64,000 bases of DNA from Staphylotrichum longicolle (lineage: Eukaryota; Ascomycota; Sordariomycetes; Sordariales; Chaetomiaceae). The stretch is from positions 5,394,001 to 5,458,000 of the forward strand of contig JAHCVI010000001.1 of NCBI GenBank assembly GCA_019096155.1, written 5' to 3'. Below the pieces are notes generated by a model. The model was not told the origin of the DNA. It searched no databases and saw only the letters and a list, made by a program, of their open reading frames with translations. This document shows, one piece after another, positions 56,295-64,000 of this stretch (positions are counted from its first letter, which is position 1; the number at the start of each line of letters is the position of its first letter). The translations under genes and the position numbers were made by a program.

Positions 56295-57740
56295 TCAAAA
56301 CGCAGCCCACACCCTCCGCCCAACCACAGAGACCTTCGCGGCGGCAAAGGCAACAACAGCGGCCACATAAAACACCCCCGTGGTAACAATGAGGCCCCAG
56401 TACGACCCCCCATCCACCCTCACCAATTGGCCGGCCACGGGGATCGCAAACAGCACGACCAGCGAAGCGATGGTGTAGCAGGCGCCATAGTACCGGCCAT
56501 ACTCCTGCGTCTTGCACAGCCGGCCGACCGACACGGGCGCCAGGCTGACGCTGCCCCCGCTGGCGCACCCAAACAACACGCGAAGACGATGATGCCCGGC
56601 TCGGTGCCGCCGGCCGGGAGCCAGACGCCAAAACACGCCAGGGCGGCGAGGGCGGAGCACGCCACGTTGGCATTGAAAGGGCCGATCCTGTCGGCGCCCA
56701 CCCGCCGCGATGCGGCCGATCGCCGAGCTGGCGTTGAGGATGGCGACGACCTGGAAGGAGAAGGCTTCGCTGAAGCCTCTGCTGAGCGCGTAGCTCGACA
56801 TGTAGCTCAGGGGGAGGAAGGAGGCGAACTGCGCGAGGAAGACGGCGACGGCGGTTGGGGTGAAGCCCCTGGTGCGGAAGATGCGAGCGTGGGGGTGGGG
56901 GCTGGCGTTCTGCGCGGCGGGGAGCCGGGACCGGATGAGGAAGTTGGCGGCGACGGTCAGAGAGAGGCAGATCAGGGCGAGAGCTCGCAAGGCCCATGCC
57001 CAACCGACTCGCACGAAGAGGGCCTGGAGGATGAACGGAAACACGACGCCGCTGGCCGAGCTTGCTGTCGTGGCGATGCCGGTAGCGAGGCCACGCCGGC
57101 GCTTGAAGAAGTGGCCGATGGCGGCGATCGAAGGGGTAAAGAGCAGCGGGCTGGCAAGGCTGCTAAGAACGCCCAGGGCGGTAAGGATGTGCCCAAACTC
57201 GCTACTAGTGCTCGAGAGCAGCAAGCTTGCAACCATGAACGCGGTGCTGGCGAGGAGGAGCCAGCGGGGACCGTACTTGTCGAAGAGCGGGCCAGCATAC
57301 ACCCCGAGGAGAAAACTGAGAGACGCATAGCCGAAGATGGCGCCGCCGACGATGCTGGGACCGAGATGGATAGACTGGTTCGTTGCGACATATGTCTTGA
57401 AGGTGGCGAGGGAGTTCATCAAGCCGAGAGAGGCGAAGAGGGCAAGCCAACAGCCAAAGACGACGAGCCAGGCGCGAATGCCTCCCTCCGGGAACTGTTC
57501 GTCGATTTCGCCGTGTAGTAAGGTCGCGTCGGAGATGCGCGCGGGTCCAGCTTCATTGTGGTGAGGAGCGTCGCCGGTTGTGGCCGTTTGTGTTTTGGTG
57601 AGTTTTACCTCGAACCCCCCTTTCGACTTGGGATCGCACTTGTCGGAGTCGGAGGCAAGGGGCACGGTGATCACAGAAACCGTCTTCTTCTTGTCGTCCT
57701 GCAGCCCTGTCTCCGAAGAGACGGTGCTGCCCCTCAACAT
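56295..57740 (-). CDS. MFS monocarboxylate-transporter-type permease, with a frame-garbled patch
   Basis: Single exon, 481 residues. About 75 polar residues precede 'EGGIRAWLVVFGCWLALFASLGLMNSLATF', the first helix signature of fungal monocarboxylate (MCT-like) transporters. Further helices include 'GGAIFGYASLSFLLGVYAGPLFDKYGPRWLLL', 'LLFTPSIAAIGHFFKRRRGLATGIA' and, near the end, 'YGRYYGACYTIASLVVLFAIPVAGQLV'. Substrate is unknown. Residues about 346-385 (56581-56705) read as Arg/Gln-rich nonsense in frame. The neighbouring frame there gives 'ADRIGPFNANVACSALAALACFGVWLPAGG', the expected helix, so two compensating indels flank it. I start at the first ATG (57740); an upstream in-frame extension begins only with GTG. 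The gene sits at the edge of the 7.3-kb gene-poor block. Confidence 0.8.
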   Translation of the reverse strand: MLRGSTVSSETGLQDDKKKTVSVITVPLASDSDKCDPKSKGGFEVKLTKTQTATTGDAPHHNEAGPARISDATLLHGEIDEQFPEGGIRAWLVVFGCWLALFASLGLMNSLATFKTYVATNQSIHLGPSIVGGAIFGYASLSFLLGVYAGPLFDKYGPRWLLLASTAFMVASLLLSSTSSEFGHILTALGVLSSLASPLLFTPSIAAIGHFFKRRRGLATGIATTASSASGVVFPFILQALFVRVGWAWALRALALICLSLTVAANFLIRSRLPAAQNASPHPHARIFRTRGFTPTAVAVFLAQFASFLPLSYMSSYALSRGFSEAFSFQVVAILNASSAIGRIAAGGRRQDRPFQCQRGVLRPRRPGVFWRLAPGRRHRAGHHRLRVLFGCASGGSVSLAPVSVGRLCKTQEYGRYYGACYTIASLVVLFAIPVAGQLVRVDGGSYWGLIVTTGVFYVAAVVAFAAAKVSVVGRRVWAAF

Positions 57741-58764
57741 CTCTGAACGGAGGTTGTGAACTCTGTGAATTGTGAAATAAGAGCGGGCTTCCTTCACTCA
57801 TGCGATGTTGCAATCCTGGAGTGGCACAGTTGACGGGGAAAACAAACGCCGAGTCGAACTTAGTGTGAGTTCAAATTGAGAAACAACACTGATGCGATGC
57901 TGGTGGTTCAAAGGAGGGACGAGAGGAGAGTTGAGATGGAGGCGATGGTGGCCATCTTAGCGGCTTAATTAGAGGAAGAGCCGTCATGAACGCTATTGCA
58001 GTTGCGCATGTTCTCGCGCTGGCGAGACTGCCCTCGATGCTTGCCAGCAGGGGTTCTCGGTGCACCTTTGTTGGGATAGATTGAGTCTAGACCACCGGCA
58101 ACTTGCGAAGCTTGGCGCACCCTGCTCCACAAAACCCCTCTCCTGGCACCGAAGCCAGCTCCCACCATTCCCTTTGCGAGGCTAGGCGAGGGATTAGAAG
58201 ACTCTAAAAGAGCGCCTCACAGCATCTCTCCATGGCATCATTTTGTGGCTGGCTGACCACAGTGAATGTCTTCAGAAGCATGGTCGCGTTTTGTATGGGG
58301 GGCCCCGGCCGTTTGAAAGCAACAGCATCCTGTTTTTTGACCGCCCACGTCCGTCAAAGCTTGCTCCTTACCCGTCCACCCAGCAGGCTTCCAACGACCC
58401 CAAGTGTGACACACGCCGTCGAAACGAAACCTTGACCGTTCTTCTCCTGTGTAAAAGGAGTGTTTATTGCATCATTGACAAAACCCCCGGGATTTTGCTC
58501 CTGCGCAAGACTTGGTCGCGCTGGGGCAATCTGAAGCGTCCACCTTCAGCAGGCGCCTGCAATTGTCAGCTTATCCAGCATTCAGCCTCGGTCAAGAGCG
58601 CCGACCATGCTTTGCATTAGCGCTGCCGAGGCATCCAATTGCCCGTAGCACACCGAAAAGCCGCAATGCGCCAACATGCCTAAGAAGCACGAGTAGAGGG
58701 TGCATGGGGCAGGTGTTCGATGCCGCTGGTTCGAGATCGCGACCAGAGTATAGCGGCACCCGAC
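57741..58764. other. MFS promoter and 3' flank of the WBP11-like gene
   Basis: 1.0 kb with no conserved frame. The left part is the MFS leader and promoter; the right part is the 3' flank of the WBP11-like gene. Confidence 0.55.
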
Positions 58765-59652
58765 TCAGCTTTCGTCGTCATCAACCTCTTCCATTGTCAC
58801 CGTGCGCGGGCCAGCACCTTGCTCAGAATGTCCCTGCGCGGTCTGTAATGGTGTCGCCCCCGGCGCCCGTAGGTAGCCCTCCTTTTCGAGTTGGTCGGCT
58901 TCCTCTGGTTCCAGAAGACCGCCCTGCCCCTTGCCCTTCTCAATCTTCATCCGTACAGCCGCCGGCATGAAAGCGCTCACGGCTTCCTTCCGCAAATCTC
59001 TGACAACGGGCTTGGCCTCGTAGACGGTCTTGGCTTCGACCACTGGGGCAGCTGGCTTCTCTGTCTCCTGTCGCTGCTCGCCTTCCGATGGTCGTGCCGC
59101 GTTCCTCTTCGCTCGGCGCTTCGCGTACCATTCGTCGAGAATCTCCTTAGGAATTGGCGGTGGTGTGTCTCGCGGCATGGGAATGCGCTTTACGTCGTCG
59201 GGCACGTCGCTGTCGTCGCTGGATGCATCTTCGTCGTCGCGCCTCCTCTTCCCCAACACGGCGTCACCCCTCTGCCCTTGTCTTGGTGGACCGCGTCCAA
59301 ACTGGGGTGCATTGTCGCCTAGCGCTTCCCTTGCTTTCTTGACTGCCTTCAGATCCTTCTCGAGAGCCTCCAGGGCCTGTTCCTCATGCGCGGTGAGCTT
59401 TCCTCCGCTCTCCTTCAAAGCCTTGAGGTCATCGATCTGCTGCTGTATCCTGGCGGGATTGCGCTTGGCAAGCTTTTCGTTCCTCCGTGCTTGCTGGTCC
59501 GACTTTCCTGTACACGCAGAAGTCAGCATAAGCCCGGATGCAGCAGGACAATTTGGAACCGGAGTGGTCGGGATGATACCTTTCTTCAGGGCCTTTGCCT
59601 TTTCGGCCTTGCGTTGAGCCTGTACGGGATTGTAGTTGCGCTCTTTGGGCAT
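58765..59652 (-). CDS. WW-domain-binding protein 11-like splicing factor
   Basis: Two exons: 59580-59652 and 58765-59507 (intron 72 nt, phase 1), giving 271 residues. The N-terminal WBP11 domain is clear: 'MPKERNYNPVQAQRKAEKAKALKKGK', 'QQARRNEKLAKRNPARIQQQIDDLKAL', then a coiled coil to about residue 90. A basic 'GKRRRDDEDASSDDSD' segment is followed by 'MPRDTPPPIP', a proline motif of the type bound by WW domains, and 'AAVRMKIEKGKG'. In animals WBP11/NpwBP is a nuclear spliceosome-associated protein that binds PQBP1; the fungal protein is shorter and its partner is not known. It is divergent from dbf2. Confidence 0.83.
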   Translation of the reverse strand: MPKERNYNPVQAQRKAEKAKALKKGIIPTTPVPNCPAASGLMLTSACTGKSDQQARRNEKLAKRNPARIQQQIDDLKALKESGGKLTAHEEQALEALEKDLKAVKKAREALGDNAPQFGRGPPRQGQRGDAVLGKRRRDDEDASSDDSDVPDDVKRIPMPRDTPPPIPKEILDEWYAKRRAKRNAARPSEGEQRQETEKPAAPVVEAKTVYEAKPVVRDLRKEAVSAFMPAAVRMKIEKGKGQGGLLEPEEADQLEKEGYLRAPGATPLQTAQGHSEQGAGPRTVTMEEVDDDES

Positions 59653-60356
59653 TGTGTGGAACTACTGGAGGGTCTCTGACGGAGGCTGGATTGGCGGTTA
59701 TGGAGTGTGTCGTGTGTTCTTAGCAGGAACAGTTCTTGATTCGACGTTGCTCAAGTTTGTTGATGGGGAAGCTCTTTCGCAGTCATGGACGCCTCTCTCA
59801 CTAAAATCCAGACAGCGCGCGCTTGGGTTCCGCCAAGACGGAACTGCACGAATGCCTGCCCGTTGTTGCCCGGGTGGAGCCTCCAGCTTCAGCTGGTTCC
59901 ATTCCCTGCAGGCTGACTTTCTTGTTTCAGGGCCCTGGCAGTGGCCCCACAAACTGGCTGGGGCTTGAGCTGGGTTGCTCTTCCAACCCTGGATGTTGAC
60001 GTCTGGCTTACCCCGCCCCCGCTCCCTGCCCAATCAACCAATTCGGCACTCAATCGGGCAAGGCCACTGGCGCGGCGCGAGTTGGGCGCCATCATTCACT
60101 AATTTAAAGTGCCGTCTCCATTGTTTGGCGCGACGTCTTATCTGGAGGCGGTTCAAGACTGTTTCCAAACCACAACCCATCCATCTTCTGCATGTTAACT
60201 CTCTCGCCGCCGTAGCAGCATCCCCCAAACTCTTTCTTCCCCCATCAGCCTCCTGCAGGCAGAAGCAGGCGCGAAGCAGGCCGCGAGCTGCAACCGACCC
60301 TGCATCTATTCCACTCTATTCAAACCCCCACAGATCGCCCAGACAACGTGCACAAC
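59653..60356. promoter_or_regulatory. Divergent promoter between WBP11-like gene and dbf2
   Basis: 704 bases between two start codons, with a CT-rich leader (about 60180-60350) before the dbf2 ATG. No other gene was found. Confidence 0.55.
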
Positions 60357-62445
60357 ATGGCGAGCTTCATGGCCAATCTCTTCCCTGGCGGGAAGCAGGA
60401 CAAGACCGACGCGCGCCCCTCCACCCCGATTCGAAACAGCTTTGTCACCCCTGCCAGCACTCCACAGGGCAGCCCCAGCAAGAGGACCGTCCCTCCCGGT
60501 GCCAATGAGCTCCCCGTCGCTCTTCAGGGCATGAAGATCAACCCGCCCAGTGCCTTTGACACGCCCGTCAAGCTCAGCCGGCCACAGAGCGTTGTCGCGC
60601 CGCTGTCGCCCGGCAAGAGCAACCTGCAGAACCTCGACGAGGGTTCATCGACTGTCGACGACAGTGTTGTCCGCAAAGGTGCCTCGCGCACAGGCAGCCC
60701 GGTGAGAAATCAGGGACAAGAGAACACACCCCCAGTCCTCCCGCGGGACCCCTTCACCGAGCCGACCTATCAGCCCAGCCATGCCGCCGTCTCGCGCCAG
60801 GAGCTGTATCAACAGAGAGACCGACCGTCGCCGACGGTGCGTCGGTTCAACACGACGAGAGGCCTCACCGCTCAAGAACGCGAGCTCCTGCAGAAGCCGG
60901 GCGTCAAGCGCATGGTCAATGTGACTCAACTCTGTAAGAATCCAGCTCCACGAACTCAGCTGTGTAGGAGGCGTGGCACTGACTCTCGGCAGACTTCCTC
61001 GATTACTACTTTGACCTCCTCACATATGTCGGCTCGAGGCAGAACAGGCTCAATGCCTTCAGGGAAGAGTACCCGCCACCTCCCGAGACCGACGAGGACA
61101 CGTACAAACAAATGTGGTCCAAATATGCTGGACGAGAGCGTGCCAATCTCCGCAAGCGGCGGGTGAGGCTGCGACATGCCGATTTCCAGATCCTGACCCA
61201 GGTTGGCCAAGGCGGTTACGGCCAAGTCTTTCTCGCGCAAAAGAAGGATACCAAAGAGGTGTGCGCGCTCAAGGTCATGAGCAAGAAGCTCCTCTTCAAA
61301 CTGGACGAGGTCCGGCACGTCTTGACGGAGCGGGATATCCTCACGACGGCCAAGAGCGAATGGCTGGTGCGCCTGCTGTACTCATTCCAGGACGACAAGA
61401 ATATCTATCTTGCCATGGAATACGTACCGGGTGGCGACTTCCGCACTCTTCTCAACAACACGGGCGTGCTGTCGAACCGGCACGCGCGCTTCTACATCGC
61501 TGAGATGTTCTGCGCCGTCGATGCCCTGCACCAACTGGGCTACATCCACCGTGACCTGAAACCAGAGAACTTCTTGGTGGACTCGAGCGGCCACGTCAAG
61601 CTCACAGATTTTGGCCTCGCGGCCGGATTCTTGGCTCCCGCTAAGATTGAGTCGATGAGGATCCGCCTGGAGGAAGCATCTGAGACATCGGTTCCCTTTG
61701 GTAAGCCGATGGAACAGCGGACAATTGCCGAGCGTCGGGAGGGGTACCGGACCATGAGGGAGAATGACGTGAACTACGCCAAGTCGATCGTGGGCTCGCC
61801 AGACTACATGGCCCCCGAGGTGTTGAGGGGCGAGGAGTACGACTTTACTGTCGACTACTGGAGTCTCGGCTGCATGCTCTTTGAGGCGCTTACGGGCTTT
61901 CCGCCGTTCGCAGGCGCGACTGCCGACGAGACGTGGCGCAACTTGAATCACTGGCGGGAGGTCCTGAAGCGGCCGGTGTGGGAAGATCCGAGCTACTTCC
62001 TGAGCAACCGGACCTGGAACTTTATCACAACGTAAGACGCTCTGATTTCAAAAGGCCCTGGTGACCACACGAAGCTGACGAATGCAGTTGCATCAACTCG
62101 AGGTCCAGGAGATTCTCCAACATCAAGGACATTTACGCGCACCAGTATTTTGCCGAGGTGGACTGGGCGGTGCTGCGCGAGACGAAACCCCCTTTCGTCC
62201 CAGAGTTGGACTCGGAGACAGACGCCGGCTACTTCGACGACTTCAGCAACGAGGCAGACATGGCCAAGTACAAGGAAGTGCACGAGAAGCAACAAGCGCT
62301 CGAAGGCATGGCGGAGCGCGAGGACGAGATGAGCAAGAGCCTGTTTGTCGGGTTCACGTTCCGTCACCGCAAGCCGACGACCGAGGAAGGCACCCCGCGC
62401 AAGCCGATTCCTTTCGAGGATAACACCTTTGGCACTATGCTGTAG
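60357..62445 (+). CDS. dbf2: NDR/LATS-family kinase DBF2 (septation/mitotic exit)
   Basis: Three exons: 60357-60933, 60993-62031 and 62088-62445, giving 657 residues. A disordered Ser/Pro-rich N-terminus (about 1-175) leads to the Mob-binding region ('YFLDYYFDLLTYVGSRQNRL' through 'KRRVRLRHADF'). The kinase domain starts near residue 257 with 'GQGGYGQV'. Catalytic Lys is about 286 (ALKVM), 'HRDLKPEN' about 379-386 and 'DFG' about 398-400. The NDR-type insert of some 60 residues follows before 'VGSPDYMAPE'. The C-terminal extension carries the hydrophobic motif 'FVGFTFRH'. In the known family, Dbf2-Mob1 works downstream of Sid1-type kinases in the septation initiation/mitotic exit network. In Neurospora, DBF-2 is also needed for normal septation, conidiation and cell-cycle control. 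All catalytic motifs are intact. Confidence 0.94.
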
Positions 62446-64000
62446 TGACAGCAGCGGCAGCTCACGGCCGAGTCCCCGCGGTCTGGGAACTTTCGGCGTT
62501 TCTTGGGGGACCATGTGAGCCGCATGCCGAGACATCGATGTGAAAATTCAAACTGGGATGGCGGTAGGACATTTTGACGGCATAGCGGAAAGGGGAGTAT
62601 GGGTTGATCATGGCAATGGCAGTGATTGAGGGTCGCGTTTGGTTTCTCTTCTCGATTTCCGCCTTGTGTCGGCACCAGTTGGCGTCGGCACATGGTCGAT
62701 TGTGTGTTAGCATGTTTTTGAGTGTTTGGATTTCAGTATGGCAGAGGGAAGGGATAGATGGCTTCCCTGTAGGTGTTCAGGTAATGGTTGGCTGGACTCT
62801 GCCGATCACTGGCGTGTGGTCCTGGTGAGTGTAGAAACAGTTGTATCAGGCTATTGGTTGTCAGTTCTACTCGGAAAATTGATGTTTATTGAGCAGACGC
62901 GTCACTTGAGACAAGCTAGCCACCTGAGTTTTGGTAGTCCGGTGAAACACGAGGATCTGACATCCAGGATGTCGTTAGTATGGATTACACAAGTATGCCG
63001 GACGCCGTCACCAGGGCAAGTAGAGCTCAAGCTGCTTGCCGGGAAGGCTCTTGCCAATTGCTGATGCTGTTGACGCTGACGAGCGTGAGTTACTGGCCAT
63101 TGAGACACCATCGGCACCCGCGAGACCCAGAGATCATCTCGCCCAGTCTCACATCGAGATCTAATCTCTTGGCAGTTCCCACCAAGCCGATCGAAGCGGG
63201 GCAGCCCGAATGACATCCATGACATCTCCACCCCATGCCCAGCCCTATTAAAAATAGAAAGGGGCTGGCGAAGTATCCGTCACGGCAGACCGTCGTGAAA
63301 CGCCCAGGAGAGGGTCTGCCTTTGCTCATCACCACAAGGCAAACAGGCTTTCACAGAAGATGCAGCTGAGAGCGGCCCAGGTCGCTCGCTGTCTGACGAC
63401 GCTCAGGCGGGCCCAGCCACAGAAAAATGCCCGAAGGAGAGCTCTGGTTGGTGCACCGGACATTCCCCAAACACCGCCCACATCCGGGGCCCCATCTGCT
63501 GAGCATCTGGGGGAAAAGGGCAAGACACGAGCTTTTAGTGGAGTTCACTCTCTCATCGAAAGGCTCAAACCTGGACTACCTGCCGTTCTGGTTGAGCCTG
63601 CACGATGACTTGTTCCCCAGTTTCCCCCTCAGTTTCCCCGTCTCCCCAGCCACGCCTCCTCACCCTCGGTCCCGAACCGCTGGGCGCCACACGGCACGGC
63701 TTCTGCACTGAGACCCGAGCGTCACTGGCTTACATGGCGTGGTAGTCTTCCCTCACCAACTGAACTCGGTGTTTCGGATTGAGGAGTACGCGGCTGCTTG
63801 AAGATCCCCTCTGCGGCTGCTGCTTGGCGTCGACGGCCCTTGCTGCCGTGCCACCACAGCGTCTCCAGCTTCGTGGCTTGGGAGCTGCTGTGCTGGAGAA
63901 AAGCCGACTTGGGATGATGAAAGGCCGCGCGGCAACGGCAGGGTGGCGGTGTCGCTTGACGTTGCTAGTGCTCGCTGAGGTCACCGAGGGACCGGAGAAG
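62446..64000. other. 3' flank of dbf2 and right edge; possible terminal exon at the edge
   Basis: No gene is firmly supported. On the minus strand, 63753-63973 forms a polar, Ser/Gln-rich frame ending 'SSIRNTEFSW' and preceded by a CCTCAG acceptor-like site. It could be the last exon of a gene lying beyond the window. Other frames, such as 63360-63608 on +, start with a presequence-like 'MQLRAAQVARCL' but have no domain. Confidence 0.4.

Noticed and set aside
58710..58760. A GGTTCGAGATC tract resembling a tRNA B box
   Set aside because: No A box at the right distance, no acceptor-stem pairing and no terminating T-run was found.
3174..62445. The co-occurrence of CENP-O, Hsk3, LC7, a cyclin and DBF2 as a mitosis gene cluster
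   Set aside because: The genes are on both strands, far apart and interleaved with unrelated housekeeping genes; chance is sufficient.

Overview
This window comes from a filamentous ascomycete nuclear genome (Pezizomycotina, most likely a Sordariomycete). The reasons are the introns, mostly 49-101 nt with GTAHGT-type donors, CTRAY branch points and YAG acceptors; the GC-rich third codon positions; and gene families such as DASH Hsk3, fungal CENP-O, Rpr2, Ipi1 and Dbf2. I model 20 protein-coding genes in 64 kb. I see no rRNA, tRNA, CRISPR or intact transposon.

Layout, left to right: a GPI-type cell-wall protein (1.1-1.7 kb); CENP-O kinetochore subunit (-) divergent from an ER acetyl-CoA transporter (+); a five-exon DEAD-box helicase (-); pre-rRNA-processing factor Ipi1 (-) divergent from a roadblock/LC7 dynein light chain (+); a large conserved protein of unknown function (14.7-18.4 kb); a CREG-like secreted protein (-) divergent from ribosomal protein eS30 (+); an F-box-like protein (-) divergent from the mitochondrial Mg2+ channel MRS2 (+); a PHO85-type cyclin (-); the mRNA export helicase SUB2 (-) divergent from RNase P subunit Rpr2 (+); DASH subunit Hsk3 (-); a one-pass membrane protein of unknown function (-); a ketopantoate-reductase-like protein with a very long disordered tail (-); a monocarboxylate-type MFS transporter (-); a WBP11-like splicing factor (-) divergent from the NDR-family kinase DBF2 (+).

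The genes are mostly housekeeping: RNA metabolism (SUB2, WBP11-like, Rpr2, Ipi1, eS30, DEAD-box helicase) and chromosome segregation or cytokinesis (CENP-O, Hsk3, LC7, DBF2, cyclin). They are not a functional operon or a secondary-metabolite cluster. Six divergent pairs share promoters of 0.36-0.98 kb. Two large blocks, 31.1-37.2 kb and 49.0-56.3 kb, hold no gene that I can support.

The most striking feature is that five of the 20 genes carry apparent single-base frame breaks in otherwise well-formed reading frames (about nine in all, mostly in or beside short G/C- or T-runs). I read these mainly as consensus errors in the assembly, but they affect every protein model concerned. Other structural points are a GC-AG intron in Ipi1, a 14-nt micro-exon in eS30 and a 665-nt first intron in SUB2. 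I found no convincing undescribed multi-gene system. The best unknowns are the two uncharacterised proteins and the tailed reductase-like protein. Exon coordinates were worked out by eye from splice signals and frame continuity and were checked by summing exon lengths to a multiple of three.
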